From: Lolliginicoccus suaedae
GTDB lineage: Bacteria > Actinomycetota > Actinomycetes > Mycobacteriales > Mycobacteriaceae
Reading direction: 5' to 3'
NCBI RefSeq assembly: GCF_008312885.1
Contig: NZ_VSSO01000004.1
Coordinates: 372,001-436,000, forward strand
Length of the DNA stretch: 64,000 nt
Part shown: positions 30,039 to 40,049 of the stretch, in pieces
How positions within the stretch are numbered: the stretch's first letter is position 1
How the letters are laid out: every line of letters begins with the position of its first letter
Notes under the pieces: generated by a model
Seen by the model: only the letters and a program-made list of their open reading frames with translations
Told to the model about the DNA's origin: nothing
Databases searched by the model: none
Translations under genes and position numbers: made by a program

Positions 30039-30788
30039 ATGAGAGCTCGCTGGGGAACCCTCGCCGCCGCAAGCGTGCTAGCCATGCTCGCTGCGGGATG
30101 CATCTCCACCGAGCCCAGCGAAGCGCTGGCCGTGCGCGCGCCCGAGTCGCTGCGGGAGTCGCTCGACGAGATCGCCCAGCAGTTCGAGGACACGCACCCC
30201 GGCATCACCGTCACGATCCGGTACGACGACCCGCCGCGCGCCGGCGAGCAGGCCCTCGCGCAAGCCAGCCATGCCAACGACATCGATGTGCTGATCACCG
30301 AGGATACGTCGCTCATGTGGGAGGCAGCCGACCAGGGCCTCCTCGTCGGGGAACCCGTCATGGTCGCAAGCGACACCTACGTGGTGGCTCTCCCCAGCGG
30401 CACCCGTTCCACCTTCGATGATGTCGTTTCCGGCGCGATGGCCGTCTCCACCTGCTCGGACGAGCTTCCCTGCGGGCAGGCAGCCCACGAGGTAGCACGC
30501 CGCGCCGGGCTCGCGATCGACGCCGACCACCAGGAGCAGACATCGAGCGAGGTACTCGAGCGGGTCATCGACGGCTCAGCGGAAGCGGGACTGGTCCTCG
30601 CCACATCGGCGCGCAGCTCCACCGAGGACATCACGGTCCTCGACCTTCCCTTTCCCGCGACCGCCACCAAGCTCGCCGCGCCGCTCGCCGAGTCCCCCGA
30701 CCTCGCTGCCGCGCAGCGATTCATCGAGCATCTCCGCTCCGATGAGGCGCGCGGCACCCTCGGCCATTCCGGGCTCGCCGCTGGCTAG
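30039..30788 (+). CDS. ModA-like substrate-binding lipoprotein
   Basis: 249 aa. A signal peptide ends in the lipobox LAAGC (Cys21), then an SBP_bac_11-like domain: LAVRAPESLRESLDEIAQQFEDTHPGI, DVLITEDTSLMWEAADQG, and a C-terminal RFIEHLRSDEARGTLGHSGL, which is the closing segment of molybdate-type binding proteins. No permease or ATPase gene lies next to it, unlike a usual modABC locus. ATG 30039 begins the signal peptide. It is divergent from the GPx gene and convergent with the oligopeptidase gene. Confidence 0.78.
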   Translation: MRARWGTLAAASVLAMLAAGCISTEPSEALAVRAPESLRESLDEIAQQFEDTHPGITVTIRYDDPPRAGEQALAQASHANDIDVLITEDTSLMWEAADQGLLVGEPVMVASDTYVVALPSGTRSTFDDVVSGAMAVSTCSDELPCGQAAHEVARRAGLAIDADHQEQTSSEVLERVIDGSAEAGLVLATSARSSTEDITVLDLPFPATATKLAAPLAESPDLAAAQRFIEHLRSDEARGTLGHSGLAAG

Positions 30789-30814
30789 CGGGACTGGCCG
30801 CTCGGTCATCCCTG

Positions 30815-32908
30815 CTAGGCGTCGGCGAGCCCCACCTGGTCAAGGACCCACGCGAACTCGAAGGCTACTTCCTTCCACTTCTCGTACCGGCCGCTCACGC
30901 CACCATGCCCGGCGCTCATCTCCGTCTTGAGCAGCACATCGCTGGCACCGGCCTCGCGCAGCCGCGCCACCCACTTGGCGGGCTCGACGTAGAGGACGCG
31001 GGTGTCGTTGATGCTGGTGATAGCCAGGATCGGCGGGTAGTCCTGCTCGGTGACGTTCTCGTAGGGCGAGTACGACTTCATGTACTCGTAGACGGCCTTC
31101 TCCTCGAGAGGATTGCCCCACTCATCCCACTCGATGACCGTCAGCGGCAGAGACGGATCGAGGATGGACGTGAGGGGGTCGACGAACGGCACGTTGGCGA
31201 GGATGCCGTCGAACAACTCGGGAGCCATGTTGGCCACCGCGCCCATGAGCAAGCCCCCAGCACTACCGCCGTCAGCGATGATGCTGCTCGCATGCCCGGT
31301 GTCGCGCAGATGGCGGGCGCACGCGACGAAATCGGTGAACGTGTTCTTCTTCGTCAGCGTCTTGCCGGTGTCATACCAGTGCCGTCCCATCTCGCCACCG
31401 CCCCGGACGTGGGCGACGACGAATGCCATGCCACGGTCGAGCAGGGAAAGCCTCGACACCGAGAACGAGGGATCGGTGCAGGACTCGTAGGAGCCATATC
31501 CATAGAGCAGCACGGGGGCGGGGCTGCGCAGATCGGTGCGCTGGATGATCGACAGCGGGATGCGCGTGCCGTCCTCGGCGGTCGCCCACTCGCGGCGCTG
31601 CTCGTACTGGCCGCGATCGTAGCCGCCGAGCACGGGCTGCTCCTTGCGCAGCAGCAGCTCGCCGCTGGAGAGCTCATAGTCGAACACTCGCACGGGCGTG
31701 ATGAACGAGGTGAACCCGAGGCGCAGGTAGGGAGCCGCCCATTCGGGGTTGGTGCCAGCTCCAGCGGTGTAGAGCTCCTCGCCGAAGTCGATCTCCTGCA
31801 TCTCGCCATAGCCGTCCTCGGTGAGGGGCCACAGCGCGAGGCGGGCGATGGCGCCGCGCCGGTACCCGACCACGAGCTGGTCGCGGAACGACTCGACATC
31901 CTCGATCCGCACGTCCTCGCGATGCGGGATGAGGATGCGCTGCGCCGTCGGATCAGTGACGGGCGCGTCGGCGAGCTCGAAGTTCTCGGCACCGTCGTTG
32001 TGGAGGATGAGGAACCGGTCCTCCCCCGCGACCACGACATGGTCGATGCCGTACTCGACTCCCTCGCGGCGGGGCAGCACGACGGTGAACTCGCCAGTGG
32101 GATCATCGGCCGGCAGCACGCGTGCTTCGCTGGTGATCTTGGAGCCCACCTCGATGACGAGGTACTGGCGGCTGCGCGTGATGCCCATGCCCGTCCAGTA
32201 CCGCTCATCGGGCTCGTGGAAGACCACGACATCATCGCTGCTCGGAGTACCCAGCTGGTGCCGCCAGACAGTGTCGGGCCGCCAGGAGTCATCGACGGTC
32301 AGGTAGAACAGGTACGTTCCGCTGGGCTCCCACAATGCCCCGGGGAACGTGTTGGGAATCTCGTCACCAAGCAGTTCCCCGGTGCGCAGGTCCTTCACGC
32401 GCAGGGTGTAGCGCTCGTCCCCGGCGGTATCCACGCCGTAGGCGAGCAGGTTGCCGTCCTCGGTGACCGCGAAGCTGCCGAGGCTGAAGAACTCGTGCCC
32501 CTCTGCCTCCATGTTCGCATCGAGCAATACCTGCTCGCCGGGCATGCCTGCTCCCGCCTCCACGGCGGGCGGGGTCCAGTCAGCGTCATCCGAGACGGGG
32601 CAGCGGCAGCTCAGGCCGTATTGCTGGCCCTCGACGGTGCGGCTGTAGTACCACCAGGGGCCGCGCCGCACCGGCACGGACATGTCGGTCTCCTGGGTGC
32701 GGTTCTTGATCTCGCTGAAGATCTTCTCCCGCAGCCCCGCGAGATGCGCGGTGCGCCCCTCGGTGTGGGCGTTCTCGGACTCGAGGTACTCGATCACCTC
32801 GGGATCGGACTTGTCGCGCAGCCACTCGTAGTTGTCGATCACCACGTCACCGTGATGCTCGCGGCGGTGCGGGACCTGCTTGGCGCGGGGCGGGACCGGA
32901 GCCGTCAT
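30815..32908 (-). CDS. ptrB: Oligopeptidase B (S9A serine peptidase)
   Basis: 697 aa prolyl-oligopeptidase-family enzyme that cuts peptides after basic residues in the cytosol. It has an N-terminal beta-propeller and a C-terminal alpha/beta hydrolase domain. Catalytic residues seen: Ser in [10 protein letters not shown] (near residue 548), Asp in [15 protein letters not shown] and His in [15 protein letters not shown] 32908 overlaps the purC stop as ATGA, so it is translated with purC. Mycobacterium tuberculosis has this gene as two parts (ptrBa/ptrBb) in the same place; here it is one intact frame. Confidence 0.93.
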   Translation of the reverse strand: MTAPVPPRAKQVPHRREHHGDVVIDNYEWLRDKSDPEVIEYLESENAHTEGRTAHLAGLREKIFSEIKNRTQETDMSVPVRRGPWWYYSRTVEGQQYGLSCRCPVSDDADWTPPAVEAGAGMPGEQVLLDANMEAEGHEFFSLGSFAVTEDGNLLAYGVDTAGDERYTLRVKDLRTGELLGDEIPNTFPGALWEPSGTYLFYLTVDDSWRPDTVWRHQLGTPSSDDVVVFHEPDERYWTGMGITRSRQYLVIEVGSKITSEARVLPADDPTGEFTVVLPRREGVEYGIDHVVVAGEDRFLILHNDGAENFELADAPVTDPTAQRILIPHREDVRIEDVESFRDQLVVGYRRGAIARLALWPLTEDGYGEMQEIDFGEELYTAGAGTNPEWAAPYLRLGFTSFITPVRVFDYELSSGELLLRKEQPVLGGYDRGQYEQRREWATAEDGTRIPLSIIQRTDLRSPAPVLLYGYGSYESCTDPSFSVSRLSLLDRGMAFVVAHVRGGGEMGRHWYDTGKTLTKKNTFTDFVACARHLRDTGHASSIIADGGSAGGLLMGAVANMAPELFDGILANVPFVDPLTSILDPSLPLTVIEWDEWGNPLEEKAVYEYMKSYSPYENVTEQDYPPILAITSINDTRVLYVEPAKWVARLREAGASDVLLKTEMSAGHGGVSGRYEKWKEVAFEFAWVLDQVGLADA

Positions 32909-33810
32909 GCCTTCGCCCACGCGGACTCGCCCAGCCACTCGTCGAACGACAATCCCGAGATGCGCTCATACGCCTCGATGTAGCGCTTGCGGGTCGCATC
33001 AACGACGTCATCGGGCAGCGGCGGCGGCGGGCTGTCGGACTCCCGGTCCCAGCCCGACTCCGGGCTGGTCAGCCAGTTGCGCACGAACTGCTTGTCGAAG
33101 CTGGGCTGCACCTTCCCGGGCTCGTAGTCCTCCACCGTCCAGAACCGCGACGAGTCCGGCGTGAGCACCTCATCGGCGAGGATCAGGTTGTTGCCCGAAT
33201 CGACCCCGAACTCGAACTTCGTGTCCGCCAGGATCAGGCCGCGCGCCTCGGTCAGCGTCGAGGCGCGGAGGTAGATGTCCAGCGTCTCCGCGCGCAGCGT
33301 GTACGCCAGGTCCGAGCCGAGCTTCGCCACGACCGCATCGAACGTGATGTTCTCGTCGTGCTCGCCGATGTCTGCCTTCGTCGCCGGGGTGAAGATGGCC
33401 TCCTCCAGCTTGGATGCCTCGCCCAGGCCCTCGGGCAGGGCGATGCCGCAGACGGCCCCGGTGGCCTGGTAGTCCTTCAGCGCCGAGCCCGATAGGTATC
33501 CACGGGCAACGCACTCGAACGGGATCATCGTCAGCTTCTTGACGATCAACGCCCGGCCCAGCACCTCCTCGGGGATGCGTGAATCGTCGGCGGCGGCAGC
33601 AAGATGGTTCGGCACGCCCAGCTCGTTGAAGAAGAACACGCTCATCGCAGTGAGCACGCGCCCCTTGTCCGGGATCGGGGTCTCGAGCACGTGGTCATAG
33701 GCGGAGATCCGGTCGGACACCACCATGAGCAGGCTCTCGCCGTCGATGTCGTACAGGTCGCGCACCTTGCCGGACGCGATGTGGGTGTAATCAGCCAAAG
33801 TAGGACGCAC
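32905..33810 (-). CDS. purC: SAICAR synthetase
   Basis: 301 aa. It joins CAIR and aspartate with ATP to form SAICAR, step eight of purine synthesis. Typical text: [12 protein letters not shown] at the N-terminus, [43 protein letters not shown] and [12 protein letters not shown] 33810 gives the usual [10 protein letters not shown] start; GTG 33819 would add three residues. It overlaps oligopeptidase B by 4 nt. The next upstream gene on the same strand is a HIT protein, 121 nt away. Confidence 0.96.
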   Translation of the reverse strand: MRPTLADYTHIASGKVRDLYDIDGESLLMVVSDRISAYDHVLETPIPDKGRVLTAMSVFFFNELGVPNHLAAAADDSRIPEEVLGRALIVKKLTMIPFECVARGYLSGSALKDYQATGAVCGIALPEGLGEASKLEEAIFTPATKADIGEHDENITFDAVVAKLGSDLAYTLRAETLDIYLRASTLTEARGLILADTKFEFGVDSGNNLILADEVLTPDSSRFWTVEDYEPGKVQPSFDKQFVRNWLTSPESGWDRESDSPPPPLPDDVVDATRKRYIEAYERISGLSFDEWLGESAWAKA

Positions 33811-33931
33811 GGCGTACACCCTAGTGCTTCCTGCCGACAAACAGGGAGCCAAACTCCGCGAACCGTCCGATTGCTGGGCCAACCGGCCCTCGGGCGCCCT
33901 GGTGGCACGCCCCGCCGCCCTGCTGGAGCAG

Positions 33932-34348
33932 CTACTCGGGCAGGACGTTGCGGATCTGTCCGGCCTGGGCATCAAGGGTCATGCGATGCGGCCACTGGAA
34001 GGTGCCGCGCAGCCCCCACCCATCACCAGGCGTCCGGGGCAGCACATGCAGGTGCACATGGAACACCTCCTGGCCCGCGGCGACACCATCAGCGAGGAAG
34101 AGGTTGATGCCCGCGGGCTTGAGCGGGCTGCGGCGCAGCGCGGCCGCGAGGCGCTGGGCCGTGGCGAACAAGGGCCCGCCAAGAGCAGCGTCGAGCTCGG
34201 CGAGATCGGTGGCGTGCTGCTTCGGGATCACCAGCAGGTGCCCCGGCGTCATCGGGCGGATATCCATGAACGCCAGGACCTGCTCATCCTCGTGCACCAC
34301 GCTGGCCTCGGCCCGCCCGGCCACGATGTCGCAGAAGATGCACGCCAT
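33932..34348 (-). CDS. HIT family (histidine triad) hydrolase
   Basis: 138 aa. It starts [16 protein letters not shown] and carries the triad HVHLHVLP near residue 98. HIT proteins hydrolyse nucleoside phosphoramidates or dinucleotides. ATG 34348 has AGGAG 5-6 nt upstream. It follows purB by 8 nt, so it is cotranscribed with it; Mycobacterium has a similar HIT gene (Rv0759c) not far from purB. Confidence 0.9.
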   Translation of the reverse strand: MACIFCDIVAGRAEASVVHEDEQVLAFMDIRPMTPGHLLVIPKQHATDLAELDAALGGPLFATAQRLAAALRRSPLKPAGINLFLADGVAAGQEVFHVHLHVLPRTPGDGWGLRGTFQWPHRMTLDAQAGQIRNVLPE

Positions 34349-34356
34349 CGGCACTC

Positions 34357-35796
34357 CTAGAGGATCGGCGCGGGCTGGTAGGCAGCGGCGTCCGGGTACT
34401 GCTCCACGAGGGCGGAGACCCGTGCGACCACGTGGGCGACCTGTGCCTCCGCGGCGCCGATGAAGGCCTTCTTGTCGGCGAGCGCCTCCTCGAGCCCCGC
34501 GCGATCGAGCGGGATGCGCGGATCCCCAGCGAGCCGGTCGAGCAGGTCCTGCCCGGCGCCCTGCTCGCGCATGGCGAGCGCGACGGCCACCGCATGCTCC
34601 TTGATGGCCTCATGGGCGGTCTCGCGGCCCACGCCTGCGCGCACCGCCGCCATCAGCACCTTCGTGGTGGCGAGGAACGGCAGGTAGCGGTCGAGCTCGC
34701 GCTCCACCACCGCCGGGTAGGCACCGAACTCGTCGAGCACCGTGAGGAACGTCTCGAACATGCCGTCGATGGCGAAGAACGCATCGGGCAGGGCCACGCG
34801 CCGCACCACCGAGCAGAACACATCGCCCTCGTTCCACTGCGCGCCGGCGAGCTCGGCGGCCATCGAGCCATAGCCGCGCAGGATCACCTGCAAGCCGTTG
34901 ACGCGCTCGCACGAGCGGGTGTTCATCTTGTGCGGCATCGCCGACGAGCCGACCTGGCCCGGCTGGAACCCCTCGGTGACGAGCTCATGCCCGGCCATCA
35001 GGCGGATAGTGTGCGCGAACGAGGACGGCCCGGCACCGAGCTGCACGAGCGCGGACAGCACCTCGTGGTCCAGCGACCGGGGATACACCTGGCCAACGCT
35101 GGTGAGGACCTCGCGGAAGCCGAGATGATCGGCGATGGACTCCTCGAGCACCGCGAGCTTGCTGGCATCTCCACCGAGAAGATCGAGCATGTCCTGCGCG
35201 GTCCCCATCGGTCCCTTGATGCCACGCAGCGGGTAGCGGTCGATCAGATCGCGGATGCGGGCCAGCGCGACGAGCACTTCCTCGGCCGCGGAGGCGAACC
35301 GCTTGCCAAGAGTGGTGGCCTGCGCGGCGACATTATGGCTGCGCCCCGCCATGACCAGCCCGGAGTACTCGGTGGCCCGCTCGGCGAGGCGGGCAGCCAC
35401 GGCGACGCCGCGATCGTGGACGAGCGCGAGGGCGCGCCGCACCTGGAGCTGCTCGACGTTCTCGGTGAGGTCGCGGCTCGTCATGCCCTTGTGGATGTGC
35501 TCATGCCCGGCGAGCGCGCTGAACTCCTCGATGCGGGCCTTCACATCGTGGCGGGTGACCCGCTCGCGCTGCGCGATGGAAGCCAGATCGACCTGATCGA
35601 CCACAGCCTCGTAGGACTCGATGACACCCGCGGGCACGTCGATGCCGAGCTTCTGCTGGGCGCGCAGCACCGCGATCCACAGCTGCCGCTCGAGCACGAT
35701 CTTGTTCTCCGGCGACCACACGTGGGTCATCCCCGCGCTCGCGTAGCGGGTAGCCAGGACATTGGGCACGGGGCGCTTGGGATCCTCGGTGGTCAC
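34357..35796 (-). CDS. purB: Adenylosuccinate lyase
   Basis: 479 aa. It acts twice: SAICAR to AICAR + fumarate and adenylosuccinate to AMP + fumarate. The fumarase-superfamily signature SSAMPHKMN is near residue 283, with HEHIHKGMTSRDLTENVEQLQ and MAGRSHNVAAQATTLGKR earlier. ATG 35796 is the usual start. It precedes the HIT gene, with 100 nt to the tetR gene upstream. Confidence 0.96.
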   Translation of the reverse strand: MTTEDPKRPVPNVLATRYASAGMTHVWSPENKIVLERQLWIAVLRAQQKLGIDVPAGVIESYEAVVDQVDLASIAQRERVTRHDVKARIEEFSALAGHEHIHKGMTSRDLTENVEQLQVRRALALVHDRGVAVAARLAERATEYSGLVMAGRSHNVAAQATTLGKRFASAAEEVLVALARIRDLIDRYPLRGIKGPMGTAQDMLDLLGGDASKLAVLEESIADHLGFREVLTSVGQVYPRSLDHEVLSALVQLGAGPSSFAHTIRLMAGHELVTEGFQPGQVGSSAMPHKMNTRSCERVNGLQVILRGYGSMAAELAGAQWNEGDVFCSVVRRVALPDAFFAIDGMFETFLTVLDEFGAYPAVVERELDRYLPFLATTKVLMAAVRAGVGRETAHEAIKEHAVAVALAMREQGAGQDLLDRLAGDPRIPLDRAGLEEALADKKAFIGAAEAQVAHVVARVSALVEQYPDAAAYQPAPIL

Positions 35797-35895
35797 AGCC
35801 CACGAGTGTAGTGCCCGGCGCGGGCAGCGCGAATTCGTGCCAGTCCGTTCCGATCCGATCGTGAGGATCTGGCCACGCGGGACGTGGCTGGATAT

Positions 35896-36579
35896 TCACG
35901 ATCCGAGGCTGGAAGTTCCCGATCCGGGGCTGGCCTGGACAGGCGCGAGAGCATCGAGCACCGGCTCGAGCGATCGCGCGACCATCTGCTCGGCATCGGG
36001 CGCACCACCGATCAGCGATTCGAGGAGAACGCCATCGAGCAGCGCACGAATCGTGCGCGTCGCATCCTCGGAAGCAACCCTGCCCGCGCGGGCCAGCACC
36101 TCCGCAAGGATCGACGCCTCCGCTTCCCGGACCCGCTGCGCGTGGGGGCGCAGCACCGGACGGCGCACCGCGGCCATCATCCGCTCGACGCGGGCAGGGA
36201 TGCGCCGCGATGCAGCGGGACCACCAGCGATGATCTTGGCGATGTACCCGGCGAGCTCGCTGGCCTGCCCCGGCACGCCAGCTCGATCCGCGGCCCGTCC
36301 CGACGCTCCGCGCTCGAGCCGCTCGAGCTCCTGCTGGCCACTGCGATCGAACGCGGCGGCGAGCACGTCATCACGCGTGGCGAAGTAGTAGGTCGTCGAG
36401 GCCAGCGGCAGGCCAGCGCGCCGCGCCACGGCCCGGTGCGTCACCGCATCGAGCCCGAGCTCCTCGAACTGGTCGGCCGCGGCCTGGATCAGCGCCTGCT
36501 TGCGCCGCTCGCCCTTGGGCGTCGGGGCAGGGCTTGGCGAGGCAGGGGTCACCGACGCATCGTCACAGGTGCCATGCAT
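35896..36579 (-). CDS. TetR-family transcriptional regulator
   Basis: 227 aa. The N-terminal helix-turn-helix is at about residues 25-70: ALIQAAADQFEELGLDAVTHRAVARRAGLPLASTTYYFATRDDVLAAAF, classic for TetR. The C-terminal ligand domain is not recognisable. Its 3' end is 100 nt from purB; upstream, 36580-36620 contains the near-palindrome CGAATACGTATCG, which could be its own operator. Target and ligand are unknown; the flanking purB and aminotransferase genes are candidates. Confidence 0.85.
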   Translation of the reverse strand: MHGTCDDASVTPASPSPAPTPKGERRKQALIQAAADQFEELGLDAVTHRAVARRAGLPLASTTYYFATRDDVLAAAFDRSGQQELERLERGASGRAADRAGVPGQASELAGYIAKIIAGGPAASRRIPARVERMMAAVRRPVLRPHAQRVREAEASILAEVLARAGRVASEDATRTIRALLDGVLLESLIGGAPDAEQMVARSLEPVLDALAPVQASPGSGTSSLGS

Positions 36580-36694
36580 CGCTGTCAGGCGAATACGTAT
36601 CGGTTGACTAACTGCTCCGCTGCCACCCCAGCTCTAGGGCCCCGCTTCACGGCCCCGGGGGCCACAGCTCGGAGCGGTCCTGCCGCGGGCCTAG

Positions 36695-37867
36695 TCAGCG
36701 CTCGAGGAGCGGAAGCGCGCACTGAAGGCGCTCGAGGGCCTCGTGCATATCGGCGGTGGCTCCGGCGAAGCACAACCGGATGTGGGTGTGGCCGTGGGCC
36801 GTGTCGAAGTCGATGCCGGGCGCCACCGCCACACCAGTGGCGGCGAGCAGCCGCGAGCTCCAGCCGATGGCGTCGTCGGTGAGGTGACTGATGTCGGCAT
36901 AGAGGTAGAACGCACCATCCGCGGGGGCGAGGCGCGTAATGCCAAGACCGTGCAGGCCCTCGAGAAGGATGTCGCGATTGATGCGGTAGCGCTGCACGTG
37001 GCCATCGAGCTCAGCGAGCGATTCGTCGGTGAACGCGGCGATGGCGGCATGCTGGGAGAGCGCGGGCGGGCAGACCGTCAGGTTGCTCGCGAGCCGATTG
37101 GCGACGTCGCGGTACTGCGGGGGAAGCAGCATCCAGCCGAGCCGCCATCCCGTCATGGAGAAGTACTTGGAGACCGATCCAATGACGGCGGCATGGCCGG
37201 GAAGGCTCCAGGCGCAGGTCTCGCCGTCGGTGCCGTAGCTGATGCCGTGGTAGATCTCATCGGAGACGAGCAGGGTTCCGTTGCGCTCGCACCATGCGGC
37301 GATGGCGGCGAGCTCGGCGCGGTCGATGATCGTTCCGGTGGGGTTCGCGGGGCTAGCGATGATGAGCCCCGCGGGCGGCTCGGGGAGGGCTTCGAGCTGG
37401 GCGAGAGTGGGCTGGAAGCGGGTACCGGGGCCGCAATCAAGCTCATGGACATGGCAGCCGAGGGCCTGGAGCACATTGCGGTATGCCGGGTAGCCGGGCC
37501 GCGCCATGACGACGGTGTCGCCAACGTCGAAGGCGGCGAGGAACAGGATCGTGAAGGCGCCGGACGAGCCCGTGGTGATGACGACATCGTCCGGATCAAC
37601 GCTCACGCCGTAGCGCCGCTGGTAGTAGTCGGCGATGGTGTCCTTCAGCGGCCGGATGCCCGTGGACTCGGTATAGCCAAGGACATGCTGGTCGAGCGTC
37701 GAGCGGGCAGCCTCGAGCACAGGCCGGGGCGCGGGCGTGGAGGGCTGGCCCGCGGCGAGGGCGATGACATCACCGTGGGTGCGTTGCCGCTCCGCCGCTG
37801 CTTTCCACACGTCCATGACGTAGAACGGCGCGATGCTCGATCGCTGCGAGATGCGCGCCCCGGTCAC
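36695..37867 (-). CDS. Class I/II PLP-dependent aminotransferase
   Basis: 390 aa fold-type I aminotransferase. Seen: [62 protein letters not shown] and the PLP lysine in [15 protein letters not shown] (near residue 233). Substrate is not evident; relatives include aspartate, aromatic and LL-DAP-type enzymes. The GTG start overlaps the purD stop as GTGA, so it is translated after purD, yet it has no evident link to purine synthesis. Confidence 0.88.
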   Translation of the reverse strand: MTGARISQRSSIAPFYVMDVWKAAAERQRTHGDVIALAAGQPSTPAPRPVLEAARSTLDQHVLGYTESTGIRPLKDTIADYYQRRYGVSVDPDDVVITTGSSGAFTILFLAAFDVGDTVVMARPGYPAYRNVLQALGCHVHELDCGPGTRFQPTLAQLEALPEPPAGLIIASPANPTGTIIDRAELAAIAAWCERNGTLLVSDEIYHGISYGTDGETCAWSLPGHAAVIGSVSKYFSMTGWRLGWMLLPPQYRDVANRLASNLTVCPPALSQHAAIAAFTDESLAELDGHVQRYRINRDILLEGLHGLGITRLAPADGAFYLYADISHLTDDAIGWSSRLLAATGVAVAPGIDFDTAHGHTHIRLCFAGATADMHEALERLQCALPLLER

Positions 37868-39117
37868 AACGAGATGCGACCCTCGGCGGCAGCCTTGCCG
37901 ATATCGGTGCGGAAGTGCCCAGCGCGCAGCGTGATGCGGCCGACCTTGTCGTAGGCATCCGCTCGGGCCGCATCGAGGTCCGCGCCGTGGCCGACGATGC
38001 TGAGCACGCGCCCACCAGCGGAGACGAGATCGCCATCGGCATTGCGGGCGGTCCCCGCGTGGAGGACGCCCTCGATGCCCGCGCCAGTGATGACATCTCC
38101 AGTGCGCGGCGAGGCGGGATAGTTCTCGGCGGCGAGCACCACCGTTACCGAGCTGCCCGGCTTCCAGCGCAGCGGGGGAAGCTCGCCGAGCGTCCCGGTG
38201 GCGACAGCATTGAGCACCTCCCCGAGCGGGCTGTCGAGGAGGTCGAGCACCACTTGGGTCTCGGGATCACCGAAGCGGCAGTTGAACTCCACCACCGCGG
38301 GACCGTCCTTGCCGATCGCGAGACCGGCATACAAGAGCCCGCTGAACGGGCAGCCGCGCTGAACCATCTGCCGCGCCACCGGCTCCACCACATCACGGAC
38401 GATCTGCTCGACCATGCCGTCGGGCAGCCACGGCAACGGGGCGTAGGCACCCATGCCGCCGGTGTTGGGGCCCGAATCGTCGTCGCCGACGCGCTTGTGG
38501 TCCTGGGCGGGCAGCAGCGGCACCACGGTCTCGCCATCAACGAGGCAGAACAGCGACACCTCGGGCCCGTCGAGGAACGACTCGAGCAGCACCGGATGGC
38601 CCTTCTCCAGCAGCTCGGCGGCATGATCGCGGGCGACGGCACGATCAGCGCTCACCACAACGCCCTTGCCCCCGGCGAGGCGATCATCCTTGACCACCCA
38701 GGTGGGGCCGAACCGGTCCATCGCCGGATCAAGCGCGGCGGGGGTGTCGACGATCTCGGCATGCGCGGTGCGCACCCCGGCCTCGGCCATGATGTCCTTC
38801 GCGAAAGCCTTGGAGCCCTCGATCTGCGCAGCGGCGGCGGAAGGGCCGAAGCACGGCACACCGACCTTGCGGACAGCATCAGCGACACCCAGCACCAGCG
38901 GCACCTCGGGGCCAATGATCACCAGGTCAGGAGTCCAGTCGCGGACGAGCGCCACCACATCGTCAGTGGAGGCGGCATCGACATCGCGCTGCTCCGCGAT
39001 GTCCGCTGTTCCGGCATTGCCGGGAGCGCACATCAGCGCCGTCACCGACGGATCGCGCTGCAACGCCAGCAGCAATGCATGTTCACGGGCACCAGAACCG
39101 ATAACGAGGACTCGCAC
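37864..39117 (-). CDS. purD: Phosphoribosylamine-glycine ligase (GAR synthetase)
   Basis: 417 aa ATP-grasp enzyme for step two of purine synthesis. It begins [19 protein letters not shown], with [43 protein letters not shown] and [17 protein letters not shown], all diagnostic. GTG 39117 starts the N-terminal dinucleotide-like domain; the long upstream frame is repeat-derived and is not coding. It is divergent from a HIT gene 123 nt away. Confidence 0.96.
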   Translation of the reverse strand: MRVLVIGSGAREHALLLALQRDPSVTALMCAPGNAGTADIAEQRDVDAASTDDVVALVRDWTPDLVIIGPEVPLVLGVADAVRKVGVPCFGPSAAAAQIEGSKAFAKDIMAEAGVRTAHAEIVDTPAALDPAMDRFGPTWVVKDDRLAGGKGVVVSADRAVARDHAAELLEKGHPVLLESFLDGPEVSLFCLVDGETVVPLLPAQDHKRVGDDDSGPNTGGMGAYAPLPWLPDGMVEQIVRDVVEPVARQMVQRGCPFSGLLYAGLAIGKDGPAVVEFNCRFGDPETQVVLDLLDSPLGEVLNAVATGTLGELPPLRWKPGSSVTVVLAAENYPASPRTGDVITGAGIEGVLHAGTARNADGDLVSAGGRVLSIVGHGADLDAARADAYDKVGRITLRAGHFRTDIGKAAAEGRISL

Positions 39118-39240
39118 GGTAGACCAGCCTACGTGCTCGGGCCCGGATCGCCGGCACCGGGACGCGGTCGGTTCCGGCTTCGGAGCGTTCGCACGGCGCG
39201 GATGGTGGCGCGGGGCGCGCTGATCCACCATGCTCGTGGC

Positions 39241-39678
39241 ATGGCATCCGTGTTCAGCAAGATCATCGCCGGGGAACTGCCCGGCAGGTTCATCTGGGAG
39301 GACGAGGACGTGGTGGCGTTCCTCTCCATCGCGCCGGTGGCAGCCGGCCACACCCTGGTGGTGCCCCGCGCGGAGATCGACCAGTGGCAGGACGTCGACC
39401 CCGGCCTGTTCGCGCGCTGCACCGGGATCGCGCAGCACATCGGCCAGGGCGTGCGCAAGGCATGGGACGCGCCCCGAGCCGGGCTGCTCATCGCCGGCAT
39501 CGAGGTTCCCCACCTGCACCTGCATGTCTTCCCCGCGTGGAGCATCGAGGGCTTCGACATCTCGGGCGCCAGGCCGGGCGATGAGGCCGAGCTCGATGCG
39601 GCCGCCGTCCGCCTCCGGGCCGCGCTCCGCGAGCTCGGGCACAGCGACCACGTGCCCGCGGAACCCACCTCGGCGTAG
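39241..39678 (+). CDS. HIT family hydrolase (second copy)
   Basis: 145 aa. It starts [21 protein letters not shown] and has the triad HLHLHVFP near residue 99. This is a second histidine-triad protein, closer to the Rv1262c type and about as long as usual. Substrates are probably nucleotide phosphoramidates or adenylated compounds. ATG 39241 begins the conserved domain. It is divergent from purD. Confidence 0.9.
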   Translation: MASVFSKIIAGELPGRFIWEDEDVVAFLSIAPVAAGHTLVVPRAEIDQWQDVDPGLFARCTGIAQHIGQGVRKAWDAPRAGLLIAGIEVPHLHLHVFPAWSIEGFDISGARPGDEAELDAAAVRLRAALRELGHSDHVPAEPTSA

Positions 39679-39730
39679 TTGCTCGGGGCTCTCGGGGCGG
39701 GCCTGGCTCGCTTGGCAGGGCGGGCCGCGG

Positions 39731-39764
39731 GCGTGACTGGTCGGCGGGCGTGACTGGTCGGCGG
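39731..39764. repeat. 17-bp tandem duplication
   Basis: GCGTGACTGGTCGGCGG occurs twice, head to tail (39731-39747 and 39748-39764), leading directly into the CGAGTGTGCG repeat cluster. Confidence 0.9.
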
Positions 39765-39779
39765 GTGTGCGTATTGCGC

Positions 39780-39966
39780 GCGAGTGTGCCCGGCCCGCGA
39801 GTGTGCGAATTCCGCGCGAGTGTGCGAGGAACGACAGCCTCCGCGCCGAAACCTGTCGTTTTTCGCACACTCGCCGCCGTGGGGACGCACACCCGCCGCC
39901 GTGGGGACGCCACCGCCGCACACTCGCCGCCGTGGGGACGCCACCGCCGCGGGGCCGCACACTCGC
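39780..39966. repeat. CGAGTGTGCG inverted-repeat cluster
   Basis: The 371-nt space after the HIT gene (39679-40049) has no supported gene. GCGAGTGTGC occurs near 39780, 39797 and 39816; its complement GCACACTCGC near 39865, 39918 and 39957, with a variant at 39887. At the centre two 22-nt arms (39816-39837 and 39853-39874) match at 20 of 22 positions around a 15-nt loop. The right side also repeats GCCGCCGTGGGGACGC three times. The long open frames here come from these repeats. There is no cas gene and the spacing is irregular, so it is not CRISPR. Confidence 0.85.
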
Positions 39967-40049
39967 CGGCACGGGCGGACAGCCATGATGTTGGCCACAG
40001 CGAGATAAACGTAACAGCGCCGCGAACGGGCAAAACCTACGATTCGGAG

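Noticed and set aside
36580-36620. CGAATACGTATCG as a firm TetR operator
   Set aside because: Only a near-palindrome of 13 nt with no second copy; mentioned with the regulator but not listed as its own feature.
39731-39966. Possible CRISPR array
   Set aside because: Repeat units are short, change orientation, are irregularly spaced and there are no cas genes nearby.
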